DNA from: Umezawaea endophytica
GTDB lineage: Bacteria; Actinomycetota; Actinomycetes; Mycobacteriales; Pseudonocardiaceae
DNA: 64,000 nt
Direction: 5' to 3'
Assembly: GCF_025061645.1 (NCBI RefSeq)
Contig: NZ_JANYMP010000001.1
Span: 734,455-798,454, forward strand
The notes under the pieces were generated by a model. That model saw only the letters and a program-made list of their open reading frames with translations, was not told the DNA's origin and did no database searches. This document shows, piece after piece, positions 17,690 through 26,342 of the stretch. The first letter of the stretch is position 1. Every line of letters begins with the position of its first letter. The position numbers were made by a program, and so were the translations under genes.

Positions 17690-20600
17690 GTGGGCAGACG
17701 AGAACGTTCCATCGACCCCGACAGCGGTCCTGTGCAGCGGTTCGCGTGGGAACTGCGGCGGTTGCGGGAGCAGGCGGGCTCACCGAGCTACCGGTCGCTG
17801 GCGCAGCGCGCGCACTACTCCGCCACGGCGCTGAGCGAGGCGGCGGGCGGCGAGCACCTGCCGTCGCTGGCCGTGGCGCTCGCCTACGTCCGGGCGTGCG
17901 GCGGCGACGTGGCCGAGTGGGAGGAGCGGTGGCGGCTGTCCGCCACCGGTGAGGGCGACGACTTCCCGCCGTACCCAGGACTCCAGCCGTTCGGGCGGCA
18001 GGACACCGAGCGGTTCTTCGGCCGGGAGGACCTCGTCGCCGACCTCGTCGAGCGCGTCCGCAGGCAGCGCGTGGTCGGGGTGTTCGGGCCGTCGGGATCG
18101 GGCAAGTCGTCGGTGATCCACGCGGGTCTGCTGCCCGCGCTGGACGACTGGACCGTGCTGACCACCACGCCCGCGACGTGGCGGGGCGGTGAGGCCGACC
18201 TCGTTGTCGTGGACCAGTTCGAGGAGCTGTTCACGCACGTCCCGGACGCCGCCGAACGGGAGGCGTTCGTGGCCTCGCTGCTCGGCGGCGAGCACCGGGT
18301 GGTGCTGGCCGTGCGCGCGGACTTCCTCGGCCACTGCGCCGCGCTGCCCGCGCTCGTGGAGTCGTTGCGGGACGCGCAGGTGCTGGTCGGGCCGATGACC
18401 GACGACGACCTGCGCGCGGCCGTGGAACGACCGGCCGCGCGGGCGGGGCTGAAGGTGCAGCCGGACATGCTCGCCGCCGCCATCGCGGACGTGCGCGGCA
18501 GATCGGGCGGTCTGCCGCTGCTCGCGCACGCGCTGCTGGAGACGTGGCGGCGGCGCGAGCGCGGCACGCTCACCCTCGACGGGTACCGGGCCAGCGGCGG
18601 GGCGGCGGGGGCCGTCGCCGCGACCGCGGAGAGCACGTACGCCGAACTGTCGCCACGGGGCCAGGTGGTCGCCCGCGCGGTGCTGCTGCGGCTGGTGCAG
18701 ACCTACGACGACGCCAACGACCTGCGCCGACGCGCGCCGCTGGACGAGGTGCTGGCCGCGGGCAAGCCGACGGACACCGCGCACGTGGTGAACGTGCTGG
18801 CGAACGCCCGGCTGGTCGTGGTCGCGGACAACGTCGTGGAACTCGCGCACGAGGCCGTGGTGCGCGCGTGGCCCCGGTTGCGCGAGTGGATCGACGAGGA
18901 CCGGGAGTCGTTGCGGCTGCACCGCGACTTCACCACGGCCGCGGCGGACTGGCAGTCGACGGACCGTGATCCGGGGCTGCTGTACCGGGGCGCCCGGCTC
19001 GCCGCGATGCGCGAGCTGGCGGGCCGGATCGAGTGGGCGGTGTCGTCCAACGAGCTGGAGCGGGAGTTCCTGCGGGCCGCGGTCGACGAGGAGAGCGCCG
19101 AGCGGGAGGCGGAGCGCCGCGGCGCGCGCAGACTGCGCGGTCTGGTGAAGGCGTTGGCCGCGCTGGCCGTGGTGTGCCTGGTGGTGGCGTCGATCGCCGT
19201 CGTGCAGAGCCGCAGCGCCGTGCGCGAGCGGCTGGTCGCCGAGTCGCGCCAGATCGCCGTGCAGGCGCAGGACCTCAGCGCGTCCTGGCCGGACGCCGCC
19301 GCGCTGCTGGCCGTGTCCGCGTACCGCACCTCCCCCACCGCGGAGGCACGGGGCGCGCTGCTCAGCACCGCCGCCTACAAACCCGTGCGGACGGTGCTGA
19401 AGGACCACCGGGGGCCGGTGCGCGCGGTCGCGTTCAACCAGGACGGCACGGTGTTCGCCACCGCGGGCGACGACCACGCCGTCCTGCTGCGCGCCACCGC
19501 GGCGGCCGACGCCGCGGCCGTGCTGGCCGAGCACGACGGCGCGGTGCGGGCGCTCGCGTTCCAGCCGGGGACCTCGGTGCTCGCGTCGGCGGGCGACGAC
19601 CGCCGGATCGTGCTGTGGGACACCAGGACGCGCCTGCCGTTGAGGACGGTCACCGTCGAGGCGGGGGTGCGGGCGCTGGTGTTCACCGCGGACGGCCGGA
19701 CCGCCGCGACCGCGTCGGCCGACGGCGTCGTTTCGCTGTGGCGGACCGAGGACTGGACGCGGACCGGCGACGTGGCCCACGACCTGGGCGAGGTCAACGG
19801 CCTCGCGGTCAGCGACGACGGCGCGGTGCTCGCGGTCGCGGGCGCCGGGGGCGTCCTGGTCGTGGACCACGGGGTGCCGCGCGCGTTCGCCGACCACGAC
19901 GCCGCCGTGCGCACCGTCGCGCTGAGCCACGACGGCCGCACGCTCGCGTCCGGTGGTGACGACTACCAGGTGGTGCTGCGGGTGCTGGCCACCGGCGCGA
20001 AGTCCGGCCTGCGCAGGCACGTGGGATCGGTGTGGTCCGTGCAGTTCGACGCCTCGGGCACGAAGGTCGTGTCGACCAGCGACGACGGCAGCATCCGCTG
20101 GTGGTCGGTGCCGAACGGCGGGTGGCTCACCGGGCTGATCACCCGCACGCACCCGTTCCACGCGGCGGCGCTCAGCCCCGACGGCTCCCACTTCGCGGCG
20201 GGCGGCGACGAGAACGTGAGCCTCTGGCGGGTGCCGCTGCCGCCGTTGACCGGGCACACCAGCCCACCCGACGGCATCGCGCTCTCCCCCGACGGGCAGG
20301 TGCTGGCCACCGGCGGCCGGGACCGGATGATCCTGCTGTGGGACCGCGAGGGCAGGCAGGTCGGCCGGATCGACGTCCCCGCGCACGTGACCGCGCTGGC
20401 GTTCCGCCCCGACGGCGGACTCGTGGCGACGGACGTGGAGGGCACGCTCGCGCTGTGGCGCGGTGACCGGCTCGTGCGCACCTGGCAGGGGCACCAGGGC
20501 GGGATCACCAGCCTGGCGCTGAGCCCGTCCGGCGGGCAGGCGGCCACGGGCGGCACGGACGCCTCCGTCGTGGTGTGGGACCTCGATTCCGCGGAACCCG

Positions 20601-21124
20601 GCCGCACCCTGCCGACCGGCCACTCCGGCCCGGTCAACGCGGTGGCGTTCGTCGGGTCGGCGCTGGCGTCCGGCGGCGCCGACGGCCGGGTGCTGCGCTG
20701 GGACCCGGCCTCCGGGGCCGTCTCGGTCGTGCGCGAGGGCGGTCCGGCGGTGAAGTCGATCGCGGCGGTCCCGCACTCGTCGCTGCTGGCCGTGGGCGAC
20801 ACGGGCGGCGAGGTCGCGCTGTGGGACGAGGGCGGCGAGGAGCGCACGCTCGTCACCGGTCGCGGCGAGGTCGAGTCGATCGCGGTCAGCCCGGACGGCA
20901 CGACCGTGGCGGCGGCGGCCAACGACAGCCTGATCACCGTGTGGCACGTCGGCGACGGCACGCACGTGGCGACGCTGACCGGCCACACCGGCCCCGTCAA
21001 CGCCGTCGTCTTCGACCCGGCCAACGACCTCGCGTCCTCCGGCCCCGACCCGCGCGTCATCAGGTGGGACCTCGACCCCGAGGAGGTGATGTCCCGGCTG
21101 TGCGCGGCCGGGCCGTGCCGGTAG
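17690..21124 (+). CDS. HTH-STAND ATPase-transmembrane-WD40 protein
   Basis: This 1144-residue protein is built for signal sensing. A helix-turn-helix domain (about residues 12-75) precedes a STAND-type NTPase with Walker [10 protein letters not shown] (about 133-141), Walker B VVVDQFEELF and winged-helix regions. A single membrane segment follows near residues 487-508 (LAVVCLVVASIAVV), then fourteen WD-like repeats to the C-terminus, enough for two seven-blade propellers. The propellers would lie outside if the NTPase is cytoplasmic. STAND proteins switch between closed and assembled states on ligand binding. The GTG at 17690 has AGGAG and is preferred to an earlier in-frame start that would add an unlikely 20 residues. 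The ligand and output are unknown. Confidence 0.88.
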   Translation: MGRRERSIDPDSGPVQRFAWELRRLREQAGSPSYRSLAQRAHYSATALSEAAGGEHLPSLAVALAYVRACGGDVAEWEERWRLSATGEGDDFPPYPGLQPFGRQDTERFFGREDLVADLVERVRRQRVVGVFGPSGSGKSSVIHAGLLPALDDWTVLTTTPATWRGGEADLVVVDQFEELFTHVPDAAEREAFVASLLGGEHRVVLAVRADFLGHCAALPALVESLRDAQVLVGPMTDDDLRAAVERPAARAGLKVQPDMLAAAIADVRGRSGGLPLLAHALLETWRRRERGTLTLDGYRASGGAAGAVAATAESTYAELSPRGQVVARAVLLRLVQTYDDANDLRRRAPLDEVLAAGKPTDTAHVVNVLANARLVVVADNVVELAHEAVVRAWPRLREWIDEDRESLRLHRDFTTAAADWQSTDRDPGLLYRGARLAAMRELAGRIEWAVSSNELEREFLRAAVDEESAEREAERRGARRLRGLVKALAALAVVCLVVASIAVVQSRSAVRERLVAESRQIAVQAQDLSASWPDAAALLAVSAYRTSPTAEARGALLSTAAYKPVRTVLKDHRGPVRAVAFNQDGTVFATAGDDHAVLLRATAAADAAAVLAEHDGAVRALAFQPGTSVLASAGDDRRIVLWDTRTRLPLRTVTVEAGVRALVFTADGRTAATASADGVVSLWRTEDWTRTGDVAHDLGEVNGLAVSDDGAVLAVAGAGGVLVVDHGVPRAFADHDAAVRTVALSHDGRTLASGGDDYQVVLRVLATGAKSGLRRHVGSVWSVQFDASGTKVVSTSDDGSIRWWSVPNGGWLTGLITRTHPFHAAALSPDGSHFAAGGDENVSLWRVPLPPLTGHTSPPDGIALSPDGQVLATGGRDRMILLWDREGRQVGRIDVPAHVTALAFRPDGGLVATDVEGTLALWRGDRLVRTWQGHQGGITSLALSPSGGQAATGGTDASVVVWDLDSAEPGRTLPTGHSGPVNAVAFVGSALASGGADGRVLRWDPASGAVSVVREGGPAVKSIAAVPHSSLLAVGDTGGEVALWDEGGEERTLVTGRGEVESIAVSPDGTTVAAAANDSLITVWHVGDGTHVATLTGHTGPVNAVVFDPANDLASSGPDPRVIRWDLDPEEVMSRLCAAGPCR

Positions 21125-21142
21125 CGTCCACAGAGGACCGAA

Positions 21143-21182
21143 CGGCGCCGGGGTGTTCGCGGTCACCGAACGCCCCGCGCCG
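21143..21182. terminator. terminator hairpin between convergent genes
   Basis: A long GC-rich imperfect stem (CGGCGCCGGGGTGTTCG against CGAACGCCCCGCGCCG, 7-base loop) lies between the WD40 gene and the converging small gene. One bulge and one G-T pair are present. Confidence 0.55.
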
Positions 21183-21193
21183 CCCGCCGTCGC

Positions 21194-21493
21194 TCACAGG
21201 CTGTGCAGGACCTCGACGATCTGCCAGTCCACCGTGCCCTGGTCGATCCGGGAGTGGACCGGCGAGCCGCCCATCTCGGTGGTGATCCCGCGCGCGGCCG
21301 ACTCGGCCTCGCCCCTGGTCCCCCACGCCACGATGTCGACGACGATCCCGTCGTCCCGGACGGTGGTCCTGCGCCACCGGAACCCCGGCTGACGGCGGAG
21401 GTAGTCGTCGATGTCGGCGTTGGCCGCGACGAAGTCCGCGCCGGTGTGGTCGCCCGCCGGCGCGAAGGTGGTGATCTCCAGGGCTTCTGACAC
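21194..21493 (-). CDS. small ABM-like (dimeric alpha/beta barrel) protein, unknown function
   Basis: This 99-residue cytoplasmic protein has a start (EITTFAPAGDHTGADFVAAN), a WRRTTVRDDGIVVDIVAWG strand pair and a helix-rich middle that resemble antibiotic-biosynthesis-monooxygenase or Dabb-type dimeric barrel proteins. Such proteins can be cofactor-free oxygenases or simply small-molecule binders. The GTG start has AGGAG about ten bases upstream. It is divergent from the next gene, and no neighbour suggests a substrate. Confidence 0.65.
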   Translation of the reverse strand: MSEALEITTFAPAGDHTGADFVAANADIDDYLRRQPGFRWRRTTVRDDGIVVDIVAWGTRGEAESAARGITTEMGGSPVHSRIDQGTVDWQIVEVLHSL

Positions 21494-21617
21494 GGTCCCG
21501 TGCTCCTGTCGTCGGTGGTCCGCGGGGCGTTCGGGTTCCAGCATCGCGCTCGGGGCGCCGTCCGGGGAGGACGCGTCGGGGTGGGTGCGGCACACCCACC
21601 CGTGCCAGGATCGTCCG

Positions 21618-22208
21618 ATGAGCGGTGACGACGACCGGGCCGGTCGCGGTCGAGACCTGTTCCTGACCGACCTGTGGAGCCTCGTCGTCGACGAGGACGG
21701 CCGGGTGGACGGGGTCCCGGCGTGGATCGAGTCCTGGTTCCGCGGCACCCCGCCCGGCACCGCCCCGGACCACCCGACGGCCGCCGCGCTGCACCGGGTC
21801 CTGGCCTCGGGCGCCGACGCGGACGACCTCACCGACGTGGTGCGCGCGATGCAGCACGAGGTCGTGCGGAACGTCTGCCTGCTGCTCGACGACCCCGGCC
21901 TGCTGGGCATCCGCCACGACGGCCCCGCCTGGGAGCTGACGGCGATCAGCACGGCACCGCCGGACCGCCGTCCGATGGGCGACCTGCACCCCGCGTTCGA
22001 CGAGCACGACCCCAGCGGCCGGTCGGGCGAACCCCGAGGCCGCCCCGTCCCCGCGCACCTGCCCGGTCACCCGCCGCACGCCAGGACCGCCGTCGCGCAG
22101 GCCCGCGCCGGTGACCGACTCGCCGCGCTCAGGACCTGGCGCGAGGCGACGGGGGCCACCCCCGCCGAGGCGAAGGCCGCCCTCGACGCCCTGCTCGACG
22201 GTTACTAG
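21618..22208 (+). CDS. conserved hypothetical with L7/L12-like C-terminal helix pair
   Basis: This 196-residue protein has no signal or membrane segment. The N-terminal two thirds show no motif I recognise. The last 35 residues (AALRTWREATGATPAEAKAALDALL) resemble the ribosomal L7/L12 C-terminal fold seen in several actinobacterial proteins of unknown role. The ATG at 21618 is a reasonable start; the frame is open further upstream but crosses the divergent small gene. Its TAG stop overlaps the stop of the converging glycosyltransferase gene. Confidence 0.55.
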   Translation: MSGDDDRAGRGRDLFLTDLWSLVVDEDGRVDGVPAWIESWFRGTPPGTAPDHPTAAALHRVLASGADADDLTDVVRAMQHEVVRNVCLLLDDPGLLGIRHDGPAWELTAISTAPPDRRPMGDLHPAFDEHDPSGRSGEPRGRPVPAHLPGHPPHARTAVAQARAGDRLAALRTWREATGATPAEAKAALDALLDGY

Positions 22209-23311
22209 CCCGCGGACCGGCCCACCAGGCCCAGGAGGTGCTGGAGCACGGTTTCCGCGGAGTTCATCGACTCCAGTTCCGCCGCCGCGCCGCGAGCCGC
22301 CTCGCGGTACTTCGGGTTCTCCGCGATCCGCCGGGCGGCGTCACCCGCTTCCGCCGGGTCGTCGATGACGATGCCCGCGCCCAGGTCGGCCAGCCGGGCG
22401 GCGTTCCACGGCTGGTCTGCCACGAAGGGGCGCACGACCATGGGGAGGCCGTAGGCCAGTGCGGCGAGGAGCGTGCCGGTCCCGCCCGCCGTGACGACGA
22501 GGTCGACGGTCGGCAGGAGTTCGGCGAGGGGCACGAAGCCGACCGGGTGGACCCGCGGGTCGGCGTCGCCGGAGAGCTGGTCCGCCCGCGCCGTCACGAC
22601 CACGGTGAAGCCCGCGGCGGCCACCGACGAGGTGAGCGTGGACAGGGCGGCGTCGTCGAGCACCGTGGTCCCGACCGTGACCAGCGCGAGCGGGAGCTCG
22701 GACTCGACGCCCTGCCAGGAGGTCCGCTCCGCGCCGTGCTCGTTCACCGAGGGGCGGATGGTGATCCGGTCGCTCGCCGTCGGCACATCCGCCGACCGCA
22801 GGACGTCGGGGTACGGGTCGACGAACGCGATCCTCGGCACCGGGGTCAGCGAGCGGGCGCGGTACTCACGGGACAGGCGCTCCCGCATCGCGTCCATCAG
22901 CGGTCCGGGCACCGAACCGGAGATCCCGTGCGCGACCCAGGGGACGCCGAGCGCGGCGGCGACCATGGGGGCGACGAAGTCGAACTCCTCGCACACGACG
23001 AGGTCGGGACCGAACTCGTCGGCCTGCCGCACGGCGTCGTCGAAGGTCAGGTCGACGCGCACGCCCGCGAACAGCTCCACCGCCGCCGGGCCGGGCTGCG
23101 CGGGGTCCGCCCCCGTGCGCCTGGTCGTCTCGCCGAGCAGGTCCTCGATGGACGGTCCGGCGGGGAGCACGCGCGTCGGGGCGACCAGCGGGGCCAGGTC
23201 GGGCGAGGTCAGCACCGCCGTCTCGATCCCGGCCGCGCGGGCGGCGTCCGCGATCGGCATCATCGGGAGGAGGTGACCCGCGGAGGGGCTTCCGCTGAAC
23301 AGCATTCGCAT
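22205..23311 (-). CDS. GT1-family glycosyltransferase (MGT/EryCIII-like)
   Basis: This 368-residue enzyme should transfer a sugar from an activated nucleotide donor to a small-molecule acceptor. The N-terminus MRMLFSGSPSAGHLLPMMP is the usual GT1 opening with a candidate catalytic His. The C-domain has VTVGTT, then GFVPLAELLPTVDLVVTAGG with TGTLLAALAYGLPMV and PFVADQPWNAARL, the donor-binding signature of macrolide-type transferases. It is somewhat shorter than the usual 390-420. It is divergent from a TetR gene across a perfect inverted repeat, the common layout of a detoxifying or tailoring glycosyltransferase under its own repressor. Confidence 0.9.
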   Translation of the reverse strand: MRMLFSGSPSAGHLLPMMPIADAARAAGIETAVLTSPDLAPLVAPTRVLPAGPSIEDLLGETTRRTGADPAQPGPAAVELFAGVRVDLTFDDAVRQADEFGPDLVVCEEFDFVAPMVAAALGVPWVAHGISGSVPGPLMDAMRERLSREYRARSLTPVPRIAFVDPYPDVLRSADVPTASDRITIRPSVNEHGAERTSWQGVESELPLALVTVGTTVLDDAALSTLTSSVAAAGFTVVVTARADQLSGDADPRVHPVGFVPLAELLPTVDLVVTAGGTGTLLAALAYGLPMVVRPFVADQPWNAARLADLGAGIVIDDPAEAGDAARRIAENPKYREAARGAAAELESMNSAETVLQHLLGLVGRSAG

Positions 23312-23397
23312 GTGCTTGGACTCCTGGCTGGGGCGCGTCGACCACCTCGACGCGAACGGTGGGCTCCCGCGGACCGCGGTTGATCCACAATATCGCT

Positions 23398-23412
23398 CTC
23401 TGATGATCAGAG
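23398..23412. promoter_or_regulatory. candidate TetR operator, perfect 7-1-7 inverted repeat
   Basis: CTCTGATGATCAGAG is a perfect inverted repeat in the 127-bp gap between the divergent glycosyltransferase and TetR genes. A TGATCCAC repeat at 23381 and 23440 brackets it. Confidence 0.6.
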
Positions 23413-23438
23413 CCGACTCTGGCGAACACTGGCCAGAT

Positions 23439-24080
23439 ATGATCCACCCCGTGCCACCTCCGCCGAACAACACCGCGCCCGTCGGCAGGCGGGCCGAGTA
23501 CGCCCAGGCCACGCAGCAGGCGATCCTGGACGCCGCCCACGACCTCTTCGTGCGCAAGGGGTACTTCGGCACCAAGGTGGAGGAGATCGCCAGGACGGCG
23601 AGGGTGGCGCCCGCGACGGTCTACGCGGTCGGCGGCGGCAAGAACGGCATCCTGCGCAAGCTGATCGAGTCCGGCACCGAGGCCGAGGACATCGAGGAGA
23701 TCATCGCCGGGATCCAGGCGATCGACGATCCCCGCGTCCTGGTCCGGTTCCTGGTCCACGCCACCAGGGTCAAGTTCGAGCAGTGGTCGGACCTGATGCG
23801 GCAGGTCGCCGCCGCGGCGCCGCGGGAGCCGAGCGTCCGGGAGTGCCAGCGGATAGCCCACGAGAGCATCCGCGGGGGCTTCGGCCACTCCGCCCAGCGC
23901 CTGGCGGACCTGGGGGCGCTCCGCGAGGGCGTCGACGTCGCGCGGGCCGTCGACCTGCTCTGGCTGCACCTCTGCAACGCGGCCTACTTCATCCGCACGG
24001 ACGATCTCGGCTGGTCGCTGGACGAGTCGGAGGCCTGGCTCCACGACGTGGTCCCCCGCGCCCTGCTCGCGGACCCGTGA
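23439..24080 (+). CDS. TetR-family transcriptional regulator, likely controlling the glycosyltransferase
   Basis: This 213-residue repressor has the TetR N-terminal HTH (AILDAAHDLFVRKGYFGTKVEEIARTARVAPATVY) followed by a ligand-binding helical domain. The recognition turn ends AVGGGKNGILRKL, where most relatives have F.sK..L, a small oddity. The ATG at 23439 is chosen; a GTG twelve bases downstream is also possible. The divergent glycosyltransferase and the inverted repeat between them suggest a local repressor released by the transferase's substrate (inference). Confidence 0.88.
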   Translation: MIHPVPPPPNNTAPVGRRAEYAQATQQAILDAAHDLFVRKGYFGTKVEEIARTARVAPATVYAVGGGKNGILRKLIESGTEAEDIEEIIAGIQAIDDPRVLVRFLVHATRVKFEQWSDLMRQVAAAAPREPSVRECQRIAHESIRGGFGHSAQRLADLGALREGVDVARAVDLLWLHLCNAAYFIRTDDLGWSLDESEAWLHDVVPRALLADP

Positions 24081-24094
24081 GTCGACGGGCTCGA

Positions 24095-26221
24095 CTACAG
24101 GTGGACCTGGAGGCCCTCGTAGAAGGCCGCGGCGGGCTGGTCCGGCCCGAAGTGGGGGCCGGTCGCCACGTCCGCGCCCCGGTCCCGCCACCAGGTCGCC
24201 TGCGCCTCCGTGGTGACGCCGTCGACGGCGATGAGCACACCCGTCTCGTGCAGCACGGGGATCAGGACGTTCGCGAACCCCGCGCCCCTCCCGGTCCCCA
24301 GGTCCACCAGGCGCTTGGCCACGCGAACCGAGCGGACGCCGAAGCCCTGCGCGGCGGCCAGGTCGTCCGGTCCCAGGCCGAAGTCCTCCAACGCCGTCCG
24401 CACGCCCATCTCGGCCAGCACGCCGAGGTTGTCCGCCGCCTCGGGCACCGCCACCACGCCCACCGGGACGCCGACCACCAGCCGGTCCGCCCGCAGACCG
24501 GTGTTCTCCAGCACCCGCACCACCCGTGACACGAGGTCCGCGTCGGACGCCTGGTGCGCGGTCACGGCGACGGTCAGCGGCGGTGCGACGCCGCCGCCCT
24601 GCCCCCACCACCGGACCTGGCCCGCGGCGGTGCCGAGCAGCCACTCGCCGAGCGGCAGGATCAGGCCCGTCATCTCGGCCAGTTCCACGCACCGCTCGTG
24701 CGCCACGGGCCGCTGCGGCCCCTCCCAGAGCAGCACCGCTTCCACGCCGTCGACGACGCCGTCCGACAGCCGCACCACCGGCCGGTAGCGGACGGACAGC
24801 TCACCCTGCTCCCACGCGCCCGGCATGCCGACGGCCAGCGCGTGCGTCGACCGGGCCGCCGTGTCCTGGTTGGGGTCGAACAGCACCCACTGCCCGCGCC
24901 GCTCCGCCTTGGCCCGCCGCAACGCCTGGTCGGCCGCCCGCAGCAGCTCGGTGTGGTCCTGGTCGCGCGCCGAACCCCGCGCCACGCCGATCGACGCCGA
25001 CAGCGCCAGGCCGCGGCCGTCGACGTACAGGGGTTCGGCCAGCTCCCGGTTGACGGCGGCGGCGATGGTGGCGATGTCCGGGGTGGCGGCCGTGTTCTCT
25101 ACGAGGATGCCGAACTCGTCGCCGTCGAACCGGGCGACCATCGCCTTCTCCAGCGCCAGCAACGACTTCAGCCGCTGCCCGACGTGCACCAGCAGCCGCT
25201 CGCCCGTGCGCCAGCCGAGGCTGTCGCACACCATGCCGAACGCGTCGAGGTCCAGGTGCAGCAGCGTCACGCCGTGCACCGGGTCGGCCCGCCGCACCGC
25301 GCCCTCCAGGTAGCTGCTGAAGAACTGGCGGTTCGGCAGGCCGGTGAGCACGTCGTTCAACGCCTGCCGGTTCAGCTCGCTCTGGAGCAACACCAGCTCG
25401 GTGCCGTCCTCGACGACCACGACGAAGTGCCCCGGCTCGCCGTCGGCGTCGCGCAGCAGCGACGCGGTCAGCGAGATCCGGGCGACGTCGCCGTTCCTGC
25501 GCACCAGCCGCTGGGACTGCCGGACGCGGTCCTGCCTGCCCTCCACCACGGCCAGCATCGCGGCGCGCAGCTTCCCGACCGTGCCGGGGTCGACGAGGTC
25601 GAACAGGGTCTTGTCGATCAGCTCACCCGCGGTGAGGTCGAGGATGTCGCAGATCGCGCTGTTGACCCGGATGAGCCCTCCGTCGACGCCGACGATCACG
25701 ATGCCGCTCGCCGACGACGTGACCACCTCGTCGAACCGCGCCTGGCTCTCCTTGAGGTTCCACTTCGCGTCGCGCACGGCCTTGAGCAGCGAGAGCTGCA
25801 TCCGTTCCTGCTGCTCCAGCACGGACCGCCGGTTCGCGACCAGGAAACCGGTGGCCAGCGCGCCGATCGCGCGGGTGATCCGGTCCGCGTGCGCCCCGGC
25901 GGGCTGGAACTCCGGCAGCGCGGGGAGGCCGGCGGCCAGCACCTCGGCGGTGTGCCGCAAGCCGTCCTCGCCGACGTGCCCCAGCGAGACGACGTGCCCG
26001 CCGACCCGTTCGACCGCCGCGAGGTCCAGCGGGTCGCGGGTCAGCACCGCGCACAGGACGTCGAGCTGCTCGCGCAGCTCCCGTTCCAGCTCCTCGGCGG
26101 TCAGCGGGATCATCTCGGCGCCGCTCAGCAGGTACCCCCACTTGCGGGCGAGGAGATCTCGCGCGCGGGAGCCGTCCGGGGAGGCCGGCCGGGGATCGGG
26201 GGTGGAGCCTGGCGAGGACAT
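24095..26221 (-). CDS. PAS-GGDEF-EAL protein with degenerate EAL domain
   Basis: This 708-residue cytoplasmic protein has an N-terminal helical region, a PAS domain (about 160-275), a GGDEF domain (about 285-445) and an EAL-like domain (about 465-705). The GGDEF signature reads RFDGDEF, with Asp for the first Gly; such variants can still be active. The EAL domain has lost key residues: the signature is VEAVLLW instead of EALxRW, the Asn-bearing strand reads TVAVTAHQ, and the DDFGTG loop reads EDFGLG. Phosphodiesterase activity is therefore unlikely. It may make c-di-GMP and use the EAL part for binding or interaction. It is convergent with the TetR gene, 14 bp apart. Confidence 0.9.
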   Translation of the reverse strand: MSSPGSTPDPRPASPDGSRARDLLARKWGYLLSGAEMIPLTAEELERELREQLDVLCAVLTRDPLDLAAVERVGGHVVSLGHVGEDGLRHTAEVLAAGLPALPEFQPAGAHADRITRAIGALATGFLVANRRSVLEQQERMQLSLLKAVRDAKWNLKESQARFDEVVTSSASGIVIVGVDGGLIRVNSAICDILDLTAGELIDKTLFDLVDPGTVGKLRAAMLAVVEGRQDRVRQSQRLVRRNGDVARISLTASLLRDADGEPGHFVVVVEDGTELVLLQSELNRQALNDVLTGLPNRQFFSSYLEGAVRRADPVHGVTLLHLDLDAFGMVCDSLGWRTGERLLVHVGQRLKSLLALEKAMVARFDGDEFGILVENTAATPDIATIAAAVNRELAEPLYVDGRGLALSASIGVARGSARDQDHTELLRAADQALRRAKAERRGQWVLFDPNQDTAARSTHALAVGMPGAWEQGELSVRYRPVVRLSDGVVDGVEAVLLWEGPQRPVAHERCVELAEMTGLILPLGEWLLGTAAGQVRWWGQGGGVAPPLTVAVTAHQASDADLVSRVVRVLENTGLRADRLVVGVPVGVVAVPEAADNLGVLAEMGVRTALEDFGLGPDDLAAAQGFGVRSVRVAKRLVDLGTGRGAGFANVLIPVLHETGVLIAVDGVTTEAQATWWRDRGADVATGPHFGPDQPAAAFYEGLQVHL

Positions 26222-26342
26222 CGGTTCAGACCTGCTTCGTTCTGGTAGCGCGGCGGCTCACCCGCCGGAGGACGGCACGGGCTCGCTCGCGGTCGCGGGG
26301 TTCGGTTCGACGACCGCGGTCTTCGGCGGGGGCGGGGCGGTG

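Noticed and set aside
17780..21166. A minus-strand open frame of over 1100 codons opposite the HTH-STAND-WD40 gene
   Set aside because: Repeats in it simply mirror the WD repeats on the other strand.
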